Origin: Gordonia sp. UBA5067
GTDB lineage: Bacteria; Actinomycetota; Actinomycetes; Mycobacteriales; Mycobacteriaceae
Length of the DNA: 64,000 nt
Reading direction: 5' to 3'
Assembly (NCBI RefSeq): GCF_002414845.1
Contig: NZ_DIAX01000086.1
Span: forward strand, 12,563-76,562
Below, in pieces: positions 34,768 through 44,149 of the stretch. The notes below the pieces were generated by a model. The model was not told the origin of the DNA, searched no databases, and saw only the letters and a program-made list of their open reading frames with translations. Position 1 is the stretch's first letter. Every line of letters begins with the position of its first letter. The position numbers and the translations under genes are program-made.

Positions 34768-36408
34768 GTGCTCATGCTTTCCCTGCGCAACACGCTCGAA
34801 CAGATCTCCGACACCATCGGGGCGATCAAGGTGCTGCAGAATTCCGGCGCCATCGATCTGAAGAAGCCCAAGCAGGTCGTCGAGGCGGTGAAGCTGGGCA
34901 AGTCGATCGGGCCGATCGCCACCGTCGTCGGCCATGTTGCGCGTGAGTCCCCCAACCAGGCCGCGATCGTCGACGAAGCCGGCATGCTGACCTTCGCCGA
35001 ATTCGACGCCAGGGCCAACGCGATCGCCAACCAGCTCCACGCGGACGGACTCCGCGAGGGCGATGTCGTCGGCATCATCGCGCGCGATCATCGCGGACTG
35101 CTCACCGTCATCGCCGGCACCGGCCGCGCCGGACTCCGGCTCGCCATGATGAACACCGGGTTCGGCAAGCCGCAGTTCAACGAGGTCGCCAAACGCGAGG
35201 GCATCAAGGCGATGTTCTACGACGAGGAGTTCAGCGATCTGGTTGCGGACTTCCCCGCGCAGAAGCGCTATCTGACCTGGGTCGACTCCACGGGGAAGCC
35301 GCCCACGGGCGTGCGCGTCCTGGAGGAGATCGTCACCTCCGGTGATCCGTCGGCCCCACCGCTGCCCGCGGAATTCGCCGGCTTCGTCATCCTGACCAGC
35401 GGCACGACCGGTTTGCCGAAGGGCGCCCGGCGATCCAAGATCTCCCCGTTCGCGAGCGCGTTGATCCTGGACCGGATTCCGCTGCCCCAACACAAGGCGG
35501 CGGTAGTCGTGTCGCCGATCTTCCACTCCACCGGCTGGGCCATGTGGGGGGTCCTGACCGCGCTCGGCAACACGGCCGTGGTCACGCGGCGCTTCGACCC
35601 GGAGAAGACGCTGCAGGCCATCGTCGACAATCAGGCCGAAGTCCTCGTCGCCGTCCCGACGATGCTGTACCGCATCCTCGCGCTGGGCGACGCCGTCATC
35701 AGCAAGTACGACACCTCCTCGCTCAAGACAGTCGTCGTGGCGGGCTCGGCGCTGCCGCCCGCACTGTGCAACCGCTGGCAGGACACCTTCGGCGACACCC
35801 TCTACAACCTGTACGGATCCACCGAGGTCGCCGTCGCCACGGTCGCCACACCACACGACCTGCGTCTGTCCCCCGGTTCCATCGGCAAGGCCCCGATCTC
35901 GAGCTACCTGCGCCTCTACGACGACAACGACAAGCAGGTGACCGCCAAAAACGTCGCGGGCCGCCTATTCGTGCGCAACGGGGCGCCGTTCGAGGGATAC
36001 ACCGACGGCCGCAGCAAACAGGTCATCGACGGGTACATGTCGACCGGCGATATGGCGCTCGTCGATGAGCACGACCTCTGGCACATCGCCGGGCGCGACG
36101 ACGACATGATCGTCTCCGGCGGCGAGAACCTCTACCCGCAGGAGGTCGAGAACCTGCTGGCCGCGCATGTCGAGGTCGCCGACGTGGCGGTCATCGGTGT
36201 CGACGACGAAGAGTTCGGCAAGCGACTGCGGGCATTCATCGTGCCGGTGGAGGGTGCGAGCCCGACCGAGGACGACCTCCGGGCCCACGTCAAGGCGAAT
36301 CTCGCCCGATACAAGGTGCCGCGCGACATCGTCTTCGTCAATGATCTGCCCCGCAATCCGACGGGGAAGCTGGTCCGCCGCGAGTTGCCGGCGGGCCCGC
36401 TGGCCTGA
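34768..36408 (+). CDS. Fatty-acid/acyl-CoA synthetase (FadD-type)
   Basis: A 546-residue ANL-superfamily ligase activating a carboxylic acid with ATP and CoA. The P-loop is ILTSGTTGLPKGARR, then YGSTEVAVATVATP, YMSTGDMALVDE, and the catalytic lysine in RNPTGKLVRREL. GTG 34768 and ATG 34774 are both possible after AGAAGGA (34757-34763). The gene stands alone between palindrome copy C and a strong terminator. It resembles mycobacterial FadD2/FadD12-type proteins; the substrate is not known. Confidence 0.9.
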   Translation: MLMLSLRNTLEQISDTIGAIKVLQNSGAIDLKKPKQVVEAVKLGKSIGPIATVVGHVARESPNQAAIVDEAGMLTFAEFDARANAIANQLHADGLREGDVVGIIARDHRGLLTVIAGTGRAGLRLAMMNTGFGKPQFNEVAKREGIKAMFYDEEFSDLVADFPAQKRYLTWVDSTGKPPTGVRVLEEIVTSGDPSAPPLPAEFAGFVILTSGTTGLPKGARRSKISPFASALILDRIPLPQHKAAVVVSPIFHSTGWAMWGVLTALGNTAVVTRRFDPEKTLQAIVDNQAEVLVAVPTMLYRILALGDAVISKYDTSSLKTVVVAGSALPPALCNRWQDTFGDTLYNLYGSTEVAVATVATPHDLRLSPGSIGKAPISSYLRLYDDNDKQVTAKNVAGRLFVRNGAPFEGYTDGRSKQVIDGYMSTGDMALVDEHDLWHIAGRDDDMIVSGGENLYPQEVENLLAAHVEVADVAVIGVDDEEFGKRLRAFIVPVEGASPTEDDLRAHVKANLARYKVPRDIVFVNDLPRNPTGKLVRRELPAGPLA

Positions 36409-36450
36409 CCGCGGGCGGGTTCGGACCCTTCCGGCACCCGGCGAATCTAC

Positions 36451-36484
36451 GCAAAGGGTCCGACTGTGCAGTCGGGCCCTTTGC
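36451..36484. terminator. Bidirectional terminator after fadD
   Basis: A 16-bp stem (GCAAAGGGTCCGACTG at 36451-36466 with 36469-36484), with one T-G wobble and a TG loop, separates the FadD gene from the small gene on the opposite strand. It can serve both. Confidence 0.85.
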
Positions 36485-36516
36485 TGGTTCGTCTGGGGTG
36501 GGTCGACTCGGTGGAA

Positions 36517-36651
36517 TCAGCCCCAGCGCCACCGACGGTGCCGGCGGTCCTCGCGGCGGTCTCCGCGACGACGGCGCCGCGGCGGGCCGTAGGACGGGCG
36601 GTTCCCGTAAGGGGGGCGGTTCCCGTAGGGCGGGCGGTGGTGGGGAGGCAT
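36517..36651 (-). CDS. Small Pro/Tyr/Arg-rich protein with PPYGNR repeats
   Basis: A 44-residue protein from ATG 36651 to TGA 36517. AAAGGA lies upstream with a 7-nt spacer, an ideal ribosome-binding site. The N-terminal half repeats RPPYGN (HRPPYGNRPPYGNRPSYGPP); the C-terminal half is strongly basic (PRRRRRGDRR, then HRRWRWG). It is probably disordered, nucleic-acid or membrane-binding. The gene ends before a bidirectional terminator. It is too short for most gene finders, and I recognise no family. The function is unknown. Confidence 0.6.
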   Translation of the reverse strand: MPPHHRPPYGNRPPYGNRPSYGPPRRRRRGDRREDRRHRRWRWG

Positions 36652-36777
36652 CTCGGCGTCCTTTCGTCAGCGGGCCGAACTCTTCAACCGCCCCGAACGT
36701 AACCAGCGGACCTCACCGGGAACTGAGTGTGACCTGGGCAGGATCTGGGAGTTCGGCGCGCGCCGCGCCGGATCAGA

Positions 36778-37332
36778 TCATTCCTGCGCCCAGTCTTTTC
36801 CTTCGGAAATCGCGGCCATCGTCGACTGGCCGTCGAGCGCCTCACGAATGATGTCGGCATGACCGCAGTGGTGCGCGGTTTCGCGCAACTTGTTGACGAC
36901 CAGCGAGCGCACCGACAGCCACTCGCGCTCCGGCGCCCAGGGCGCGGTGGGCATCGGGATCAACGTGTCAAGGTCGGCGTCGGCTACGGCGCGGTCGAAT
37001 GCTGCCGCGCCGGCGACGAACTGGTCGCGGTAGTAGTCGAGCGTCTCGTCGGGCAACAGGGTGTAGTTGTCGCCCAGTGCCGCCATATCGAATTCCGCAT
37101 CGGGGTCGGGACGCACGATCCCCGTCGCCGACCGGTGTTCGCCCGACGCCAGGTGTTTGGTGAGTCCGCCCAGGGTCAGCTCGCTGACCGTGGTGCGCGT
37201 GCGCGCCTGCTCATCGGTGATGTCGCGCACGGTGACGAGGAACAGATTGCGCTGGTCGCGCAGTACTTCGAGGAGTTCGCGTTTCTCCCCGTCGACGTCG
37301 ACGGGGAGCTCGACTGCGGTGTAGAAGGCCAT
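36778..37332 (-). CDS. DinB family protein (DUF664)
   Basis: A 184-residue four-helix DinB-like protein. The metal-site histidines are seen in LTKHLASGEH and KLRETAHHCGHADIIREAL, the pattern of DUF664 / mycothiol-dependent-type DinB proteins. I start it at ATG 37332 (MAFYTAVELPVDVDGEK); longer starts run toward the divergent helicase gene. Proteins of this type act as thiol-dependent transferases or have unknown function. Confidence 0.85.
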   Translation of the reverse strand: MAFYTAVELPVDVDGEKRELLEVLRDQRNLFLVTVRDITDEQARTRTTVSELTLGGLTKHLASGEHRSATGIVRPDPDAEFDMAALGDNYTLLPDETLDYYRDQFVAGAAAFDRAVADADLDTLIPMPTAPWAPEREWLSVRSLVVNKLRETAHHCGHADIIREALDGQSTMAAISEGKDWAQE

Positions 37333-37504
37333 GATCAATCCTGTCGGTCGGGGGATGGTCGGACGCGTTTCGACGCTACGCCCGACGTCGGACACGGTCG
37401 CCGGGAAGTGCCCGGGCCACATCGCCTTGTCCACCATCTCCGACCGTCCACACCTGTGGTCTTCGGCCCGGGCGCCCGTAGGCGTCACCGCCTACCCTGG
37501 TCCC

Positions 37505-40500
37505 ATGCCGTCGTTCGTCCCGCTCTCCTACACCCCGGACGACCTCGTCGACTTCGACCCCGGCGCTATCCAGCGGGGGCTCGCCTATGCCGACAAACGG
37601 CACATCATGAACCGCGTCTGGTCCAGCGGCGGATTGCTGTTGCGGGCCAAGTCCATCGGGTCGGGTGCCATCTACGATGTCGCCGCGCGATTCACCCCCG
37701 ACGGGCGCGGCGATCGTCTCCTGGCCGGCACCAGCTGTACGTGCCCGGTCGACGGGTATTGCAAACATGCGGTCGCACTCCTGCTCACCGAATCACGCCA
37801 GCCGGCGCTCGAATCGCTCGATCAGCCGGCCGCCCGGCCGTGGCGCTCGGTGCTGGGCGGCTTTTCGTCCGACCCGGCGCCGGAGACTTCGCTGTCCGGT
37901 CCGGTTCGGCCGTTGGCGATCCAATTCCACCTGCCCAAGGGCACCCGTTATGCGCAGCATCCCGCGCCGAGCATCACGTTGCTGACCGTCGGGCGTACCG
38001 GGAACTGGATCAAGACCGGGATCAGCTGGAATGCAACGCTTACCGGAATGGGCTACGCACTCGGCCGGACGCCGCAGGTCGACCCAGACGCGTACGACGA
38101 CCGGCAGTTGCGTGCGGCGCGCGCGATCGCCCGTGCCTTCGTGTCGAACTATCAGGCGCAGAATGCCGGTGCCATCGCCCTCGGATCGTCACCGTCCGAC
38201 ATCTGGGACCTGCTGGCCGATGCCCGCGACGCCGGAATTGTCCTGCTTCCGTCGCCGGCGCTCGGTATCACGGCGGTGGAACTGGTCGAGACTTCCGGTG
38301 TCGGACTGGAGGTATCGCGCGCCGCGGATGGCAGCGGTATCACGGTGAAGACCTTCGTCCACGTCAATCACGAGGCCTACCCGGGTGGGCCGGTCGGCCT
38401 CATCGGCGTGCCACGCCCGCACGGCATGTACGCCATCGGCGACGACGTCATGCTTATCGGCCGGTTCGAGTCCCCGGGCAACGACCGCGGACTCGAGCGG
38501 CTGCTCGCCGCGCCGGCCATGCACATCCCGGAGGCCGAGGTCGCCGAGTTCGCCACCGAGGTTGTGCCCAGCCTGCCGGCGTCGCTGCCGGTGCTCATCG
38601 ACGACGAGGCCATTGTGAAGCCGACGATTGCCGGGCCGTTCGCGGCCCTGCGCGTCGACCTCAACGACCAGGGCGCCCGCGTGCAGTGGAAGGCGACCTA
38701 TGAGATCAACGGGCGCCTGAAGGCGGTCGACGACGGCACCGGCGCGCTGGCCTACCGCGACGCGGGTGCGGAGGCGGCGGTGCTGGCGACGGCGCGCGAT
38801 GCGATGCAAACGGTGGCCGGCGTATGCGCGCGGTGGCGCAACCAGGCGATTCACTACCTGCAGCAAGACATGCGGCACGCCGACTCCGCCGGCCGGGAGT
38901 CGCTGCTGGACTACGTTCAGACGCTGTCCGCCGCGCCGTCGATTCCCGCGGCCGTGCGCGCCGCCGACGTGGACCTGCTCCGCCGCGTCTTCACCTATTC
39001 CCCGATCGACGCCGCGGTGCTGTGCTACGAGGTCCTGCCGCTGCTGCGCGAGCGCGGGGTGCGCGTCGAGGTGAACGGCGACGCCGATCGGTTCCGCGCT
39101 GCTCAGGGCGACCCGGACATCACCTTGAGCGCCGACGACGACGGCCGCAACGACTGGTTCAACCTGCACGTGCGGGTTGAGGTCGACGGGGCCATCGTGC
39201 CGCTCGACCGGCTCATCGTCGAACTCAACAGCAGCGCTACGCACATGCTGCTCGACGACGGAACGTACTTTCCGCTCGATCATCCGGCCCTGGCGCGGCT
39301 GACCGACCTGCTCGACGAGGCGCGGGCGCTCGGTGAGATCGAGGGTTCGCGGGTGCGCCGTGAGTCGTACAACGCGACGCTGTGGGAGGAGTTGCTGTCG
39401 CTCGGAGTGGTCGACGGCGACCTCGCGCGGTGGCGCGAGCGGATGGTGCGACTCGCTTCGGCGACGTTGCCGCGACGCAGCGAACCGCCGGCCTCGCTGC
39501 AGGCGCAGCTGCGGGACTACCAGATCGACGGGTTCAACTGGTTGAAGTTCTTGTGGGACAACCAGATAGGCGGAATCCTCGCCGATGACATGGGGTTGGG
39601 CAAGACGGTGCAGGCATTGTCGCTGATCGCCAGCGCGCTGGACGAGGATCCGGCGCTGCGGTTCCTGGTGATCGCACCGACGAGTGTCGTGGGGAACTGG
39701 GTGCGGGAGGCCGCGAAGTTCCTGCCGTCGGCCAGTGCCGCGGCGGTGGCATCGGTGCGCACCGACGGGCCGATCGACGAGCAGATCGGCGCCGCCCGGA
39801 TCGTGGTCACCTCGTACACGCTGTTCCGGTTGCAGTTCGAGGCGTTCGACGAGTTCGACTGGGCGGTTGTGCTTTTCGACGAAGCGCAGTTCATCAAGAA
39901 CCACCACGGCAAGACCCACCAGGTTGCGCGCCGGATCAACGCGCGGTGCAAGGTCGCCATGACCGGCACGCCGATGGAGAACGGCCTGATGGAGTTGTGG
40001 GCTTTGCTGTCGGTCAGTGCGCCCGGACTGTTCCCGTCGCCGAAGGCCTTCACCGACTACTTCCGCAAGCCGATCGAGTCGGGGGCCGAGCCCGACCGGC
40101 TTGCCCTGCTGCGACGGCGGATGAAGCCGGTGATGCTGCGTCGTACCAAAGACCAAGTGGTCAAAGACCTTCCGCCGAAGCAGGAGCAGGTCCTTGCGCT
40201 CGACCTGAATCCCAAGCACGAGAAGATCTATCAGACGCGGTTGAACCGGGAACGGCAGAAAGTCCTTGGTCTGCTGGGGGATTGGGAACGCAATCGCTTT
40301 GAGATCTTCCGGTCGTTGACGATGCTCCGACAGTTGAGCCTGCATGCCGGACTGGTCGAGGAGAACGATGCCGGCGTGGCGTCGGCAAAGATCGATCATC
40401 TCGCCGAGCAACTTCCCGAGTTGATCGCCGAGGGGCATTCGGCGCTGGTGTTCAGCCAGTTCACCGGCTTCCTCGCACTGGTGCGCGCGAAGCTCGACGA

Positions 40501-40894
40501 GGCCGGTATCGCCTTCGCCTATCTGGACGGGTCGATGACGGCGACGGCGCGCTCGGTGCAGATCGCCGAGTTCACCCGCGGCGGCGTCCAGGTGTTTCTG
40601 ATCAGTCTCAAGGCCGGCGGTTTCGGCTTGAACCTGACCGAGGCCGACTATTGCTTCGTCTGCGACCCGTGGTGGAACCCGGCCGCTGAGGCGCAGGCCG
40701 TCGACCGCGCCCACCGTATCGGCCAGACCCGCCCGGTCACCGTGTATCGACTGGTGTCGACGGGGACGATCGAGGAGAAGGTCATCGCGCTGCAGGACCG
40801 CAAGCGCGAACTGTTCAACGCGGTGCTGGACGACGGCGACCTGTTCGGCTCCGGGATCACCGAGAGCGATATCCGCGAGTTGCTCGACGGGTGA
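37505..40894 (+). CDS. helZ: SNF2/HelZ-type DEAD-box helicase with SWIM zinc finger
   Basis: A 1129-residue SWI2/SNF2 ATPase resembling M. tuberculosis HelZ (Rv2101). An N-terminal SWIM zinc finger uses C78, C80, C86 and H88 (SCTCPVDGYCKHAV). The helicase core starts near residue 660: DDMGLGKTVQALS (motif I), VLFDEAQFIKNHH (motif II, DEAQ), MTGTPMENGLME (III), LISLKAGGFGLNLTEA (V) and DRAHRIGQTRPVTVY (VI). ATG 37505 is the start matching the conserved N-terminus. It would act in DNA repair or transcription recycling. Its stop codon sits in the loop of a long hairpin. Confidence 0.92.
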   Translation: MPSFVPLSYTPDDLVDFDPGAIQRGLAYADKRHIMNRVWSSGGLLLRAKSIGSGAIYDVAARFTPDGRGDRLLAGTSCTCPVDGYCKHAVALLLTESRQPALESLDQPAARPWRSVLGGFSSDPAPETSLSGPVRPLAIQFHLPKGTRYAQHPAPSITLLTVGRTGNWIKTGISWNATLTGMGYALGRTPQVDPDAYDDRQLRAARAIARAFVSNYQAQNAGAIALGSSPSDIWDLLADARDAGIVLLPSPALGITAVELVETSGVGLEVSRAADGSGITVKTFVHVNHEAYPGGPVGLIGVPRPHGMYAIGDDVMLIGRFESPGNDRGLERLLAAPAMHIPEAEVAEFATEVVPSLPASLPVLIDDEAIVKPTIAGPFAALRVDLNDQGARVQWKATYEINGRLKAVDDGTGALAYRDAGAEAAVLATARDAMQTVAGVCARWRNQAIHYLQQDMRHADSAGRESLLDYVQTLSAAPSIPAAVRAADVDLLRRVFTYSPIDAAVLCYEVLPLLRERGVRVEVNGDADRFRAAQGDPDITLSADDDGRNDWFNLHVRVEVDGAIVPLDRLIVELNSSATHMLLDDGTYFPLDHPALARLTDLLDEARALGEIEGSRVRRESYNATLWEELLSLGVVDGDLARWRERMVRLASATLPRRSEPPASLQAQLRDYQIDGFNWLKFLWDNQIGGILADDMGLGKTVQALSLIASALDEDPALRFLVIAPTSVVGNWVREAAKFLPSASAAAVASVRTDGPIDEQIGAARIVVTSYTLFRLQFEAFDEFDWAVVLFDEAQFIKNHHGKTHQVARRINARCKVAMTGTPMENGLMELWALLSVSAPGLFPSPKAFTDYFRKPIESGAEPDRLALLRRRMKPVMLRRTKDQVVKDLPPKQEQVLALDLNPKHEKIYQTRLNRERQKVLGLLGDWERNRFEIFRSLTMLRQLSLHAGLVEENDAGVASAKIDHLAEQLPELIAEGHSALVFSQFTGFLALVRAKLDEAGIAFAYLDGSMTATARSVQIAEFTRGGVQVFLISLKAGGFGLNLTEADYCFVCDPWWNPAAEAQAVDRAHRIGQTRPVTVYRLVSTGTIEEKVIALQDRKRELFNAVLDDGDLFGSGITESDIRELLDG

Positions 40895-40915
40895 GCCGAC
40901 GAGCAACTCGCGGAT
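40871..40915. terminator. Long hairpin spanning the helicase stop codon
   Basis: ATCCGCGAGTTGCTCG (40871-40886) and its exact complement (40900-40915) form a 16-bp perfect stem with a 13-nt loop that contains the stop codon TGA (40892-40894). It lies between convergent genes and probably terminates both. Confidence 0.8.
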
Positions 40916-40931
40916 GGCTGCACCGTGCCGA

Positions 40932-42773
40932 TCAGCTCAGGTGGTGCACCTCCTGCACCCCGTACACCGGGGTGTCGAGGCCCTCGTAGCGCGCTTTGAG
41001 CTGTAGTGCGAGATACAGCGAGTAGTGCCGCGACTGGTGCAGGTTGCCGCCGTGGAACCACAGGCCCGGCTGCTGCGTGGGTTTCCACATGTTGCGCTGC
41101 TCGCCCTCCCATGGCCCGGGGTCCTTGGTGGTGTCCGAACCCAGGCCCCACACTTTGCCGACCCGGTCGGCGACCTCTTGGCCCATCAGGTCGGCGGCCC
41201 AGCCGTTCATCGATCCGTAGCCGGTGGCGTAGACGACGACGTCGGCGGGCAGCTCGGTGCCATCGGACAGGACCACCGACCCCTGGGTCAGATGGTCGAC
41301 GCCGCCCTTGGCGAGCTTGATGGTGCCGTCGGCGACCAGTTCGCTGGCACCCACGTTGATGTAGTAGCCCGAGCCGCGTCGCAGGTACTTCAGGAACAGT
41401 CCCGAGTCGTCGTCGCCGAAGTCCAAGTCGAAACCGGCGGCGGTCAGGCTGTCGTAGAAATCCTTGTCGCGCTCGCGGATCTCGTCGTAGATCGGGACCT
41501 GCCACTGGTGCATGATGCGGTACGGCATCGAGGCGAAGACCATGTCGGCCTTCTTGGTGGTCATGCCCGAGTCGACGGCCTGCTGGCTGTAGAGGGCGCC
41601 GAGACCGATCTCCATCAGTGACTCGGACTTCACGATGTGGGTGGAGGAGCGCTGCACCATGGTGGTGTCCACCCCGTTCTCCACCAGTGCCTTGCAGATA
41701 TCGTGCGCCGAGTTGTTCGCGCCGATCACCACGACCTTCTTGCCGGCATACGCATCGGGGCCCGGGTGCTCGCTGGAATGGTGCTGCTCGCCGGCGAAGA
41801 GCTCCTGGCCGGGGAAGACCGGCGTGTTCTTCTTGCCCGACATGCCGGTGGCCAGAACCAGCTGGGTCGGGTGCAGGGTCAGTTGCTCGCCGTCGCGGTC
41901 GAGCTCGACGGTCCAGCGCTGGGCCGCCTCGTCGTAGGTCGCCCCGGTACAGGTCGTCTTCGACCAGTACGGCACCTCCATCACGCGGGTGTAGAACTCG
42001 AGCCAGTCGCCAATCTTGTCCTTGGGGGCGAACACCGGCCAGTTCTCCGGGAACGGCAGGTAGGGCAGGTGGTCGTACCAGACCGGGTCGTGCAGGCACA
42101 GCGACTTGTACCGCTTGCGCCATTGGTCGCCGGGGCGGTCGTGGCTGTCGACGACGATCGACGGCACCCCGAGTTGACGCAGTCGCGCGCCGAGGGCGAT
42201 TCCGCCCTGGCCGCCGCCGATGATCAGTGCATAGGGCTGTGCGGTGCGACCGAGTTCGGCCTCCTCGTCGTCGCGCTTCTGCGCCCAGGAACGCCGGTCG
42301 GCGTCGGTCCCGTGCACCGCGCCCAGCGGGCGGCCGTGCCCCTGGGGCTCCTCGTGCCCTTTGAGTTCCTGCAGGGTGGTGAGCAGTGTCCAGGCCTCGT
42401 CGTTGCCGTCGGCAGCGGGTCGCAGCCGCAGGTGCGCGCTCCCGCGCCCGGACTGTGTCTCGAATTCAACGAAGGCCTCGGCCACCCCGTCGGGGGTTTC
42501 GGTGGGCGGCTCGGCGGTGACCCAGTTCGACGGTCCGGTGTCGGCGAGGCGGGCGCCGAGCATGTCGGCGATCTGGTCGCGGCCCTCGGACGTCGTGAGA
42601 TTCCAGGTGAATGCCACCAGGTCGCGCCAGAAGCCGTCGACGGCGAACAGGCCGGCGACCTCGGCCGGGTCGCCCGCCGAAAGTGCGGAGTCGAACCGCG
42701 CCAGCCAGTCGTCGACCCGTTGCTGCGGGGTGCGCGGCGCCGTGCCGGTGCGGGGTTCCAGTGTTTGTGTCAT
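40932..42773 (-). CDS. Flavin-dependent monooxygenase with N-terminal NTF2-like domain
   Basis: A 613-residue NAD(P)/FAD-dependent oxidase of the FMO/Baeyer-Villiger type. Residues about 18-137 form an NTF2-like module (DDWLARFDSALSAGDPAEVA); FAD binding is at IIGGGQGGIALGARL (about 184-198), NADPH binding at VVVIGANNSAHD, and ATGYGSMNGWAADL is near the C-terminal motif. I start it at ATG 42773. It is divergent from a GAF-domain regulator, which is the likely activator. The substrate is unknown, probably a hydrophobic ketone or amine. Confidence 0.88.
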   Translation of the reverse strand: MTQTLEPRTGTAPRTPQQRVDDWLARFDSALSAGDPAEVAGLFAVDGFWRDLVAFTWNLTTSEGRDQIADMLGARLADTGPSNWVTAEPPTETPDGVAEAFVEFETQSGRGSAHLRLRPAADGNDEAWTLLTTLQELKGHEEPQGHGRPLGAVHGTDADRRSWAQKRDDEEAELGRTAQPYALIIGGGQGGIALGARLRQLGVPSIVVDSHDRPGDQWRKRYKSLCLHDPVWYDHLPYLPFPENWPVFAPKDKIGDWLEFYTRVMEVPYWSKTTCTGATYDEAAQRWTVELDRDGEQLTLHPTQLVLATGMSGKKNTPVFPGQELFAGEQHHSSEHPGPDAYAGKKVVVIGANNSAHDICKALVENGVDTTMVQRSSTHIVKSESLMEIGLGALYSQQAVDSGMTTKKADMVFASMPYRIMHQWQVPIYDEIRERDKDFYDSLTAAGFDLDFGDDDSGLFLKYLRRGSGYYINVGASELVADGTIKLAKGGVDHLTQGSVVLSDGTELPADVVVYATGYGSMNGWAADLMGQEVADRVGKVWGLGSDTTKDPGPWEGEQRNMWKPTQQPGLWFHGGNLHQSRHYSLYLALQLKARYEGLDTPVYGVQEVHHLS

Positions 42774-42936
42774 GCGGTCCTCCAAGGCCCGTTGTTCCAA
42801 GTGCTTGTGATCCAGAACACAACCGCTGGACCGGGCCGGCAAGGGTTGCAGGGGGTTGCAGGTTGCGTGGCTTGACTTGGCGGCTTTGCCGTCGCACCCT
42901 CGATGTGACCCGAACCACATCGATTGGACGACGCCC
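42774..42936. promoter_or_regulatory. Divergent control region of monooxygenase and GAF regulator
   Basis: It contains the palindrome CAAGTGCTTG (42798-42807), TTGTG-N8-CACAA (42805-42822), and two perfect direct repeats GGGTTGCAGG (42843-42852 and 42853-42862) followed by a third TTGC. These are candidate binding sites for the GAF regulator. Confidence 0.45.
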
Positions 42937-44148
42937 ATGACGGCGATTTCGGCCCCGGAACCGGCGTTGGCCGCCGGTGAGGACCCGCGTGCCTACGCCG
43001 CGGTGCTCCATGCCGTGTACGACGCCGAGATGGCTGGCGAGCGTGCCCCGGCCCGGCCCCGCGAGGTCATCAGCGACTCGTGGCGGCGCGTCAAAGAGGC
43101 CGGCGTGGACCCGGATTCCGGCGGCGCCGAACCGACGTTGGACGGCGGACAGGTGCAGTCGCGCCGCGCCGACTCCGGGCTCGGCGAGGTCCTCGAGCCG
43201 GTCATGCGCAACCTCGACACCCTCATCGTTGACGGGGAGAACGTGCTGGTGGTGGCCGACGCCCACGGCCGGGTGCTGTGGCGCAACGGGTCCGCCCGGG
43301 TCCTCGGCCAGGCCGACCGGCTCGGCTTCACCGAGGGTGCTTCGTGGGCGGAGACGGCGGTGGGCACCAACGCGATAGGCACTGCGCTGGCCTCGGGCCG
43401 GGCCGTCCAGGTGTTCTCCGCCGAGCATTTCGTGCGCACCCACCACAATTGGACCTGTGCGGGTGCTCCGATCCGCGACCCGCGCACCGGTTCGGTGCTC
43501 GGCGTCGTCGACGTGAGCGGCCCGGCGGTCACCATCCACCCGACGACGCTGGCGCTGGTGGACACCGTCGCCAAGCTTGCGCAGGCGCAGCTGCGCGAGC
43601 AGCACCGCGCCCGTCTCGACGCGCTGCGCGCGGTCGCCGCGCCGATCCTGGCCCGCTCCGGCGGGCCGGCGCTCGCCGTCGACGGCTTTGGCTGGGTGGC
43701 GGCCGTCGACGGGGTCGCCCCGCGCGAAAAGATGCTGCTGCCGCGGGAGTGCACCCCGGGCCGGTGGTATGTGCACGGACTGGGCGACTGCGAATTGGTG
43801 CCGATGCCCGGCGGGTGGCTCGTGCGGGTCCAAGAGGCCGCCGATACCCGCGTGCTGGTCCGGCTGAGTGCCGCGGGCGCCGCCGAACAGCAGGTACAGG
43901 TGTCCGGCGCCGACGGTGCGTGGGTGCACCGGCCCTCGCCGCGCCACGCGCAGATTCTGCGGCTGCTCGCTGAGCATCCTGCCGGGATGACCGCCGGCGC
44001 GATCGCCGTCGCCCTCTTCGGCGACGCGGCGCGGACGGTTACGGTGCGCGCCGAGATCTCCCGCCTGCGCAAGCGACTCGGTGGCGTGCTCGCCGCTGAG
44101 CCCTACCGTTTCGCCGAAGGCGTCGACGTCGTCGTGGGCGCGGCCTGA
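42937..44148 (+). CDS. GAF-domain transcriptional regulator
   Basis: A 403-residue regulator. VISDSWRRVKEAGVDPD near residue 45 and a GAF domain (about 85-220, with WAETAVGTNAIGTAL and HHNWTCAGAPI) match the sensor half of AcoR-type activators. The sigma-54 AAA+ domain is absent; instead the C-terminus has a winged helix (about 335-400, with AAGMTAGAIA-like helix and VRAEISRLRKRLGG). Such GAF-HTH proteins control alcohol, ketone and propane pathways in Actinobacteria. ATG 42937 was chosen by conservation. It faces the monooxygenase gene. Confidence 0.85.
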   Translation: MTAISAPEPALAAGEDPRAYAAVLHAVYDAEMAGERAPARPREVISDSWRRVKEAGVDPDSGGAEPTLDGGQVQSRRADSGLGEVLEPVMRNLDTLIVDGENVLVVADAHGRVLWRNGSARVLGQADRLGFTEGASWAETAVGTNAIGTALASGRAVQVFSAEHFVRTHHNWTCAGAPIRDPRTGSVLGVVDVSGPAVTIHPTTLALVDTVAKLAQAQLREQHRARLDALRAVAAPILARSGGPALAVDGFGWVAAVDGVAPREKMLLPRECTPGRWYVHGLGDCELVPMPGGWLVRVQEAADTRVLVRLSAAGAAEQQVQVSGADGAWVHRPSPRHAQILRLLAEHPAGMTAGAIAVALFGDAARTVTVRAEISRLRKRLGGVLAAEPYRFAEGVDVVVGAA

Positions 44149-44149
44149 T

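Noticed and set aside
38189..40906. A 905-codon open frame antisense to the helicase gene
   Set aside because: It has no recognisable motifs, has the His/Arg/Gln-rich composition of antisense GC-rich coding DNA, and the plus strand has all SNF2 motifs.
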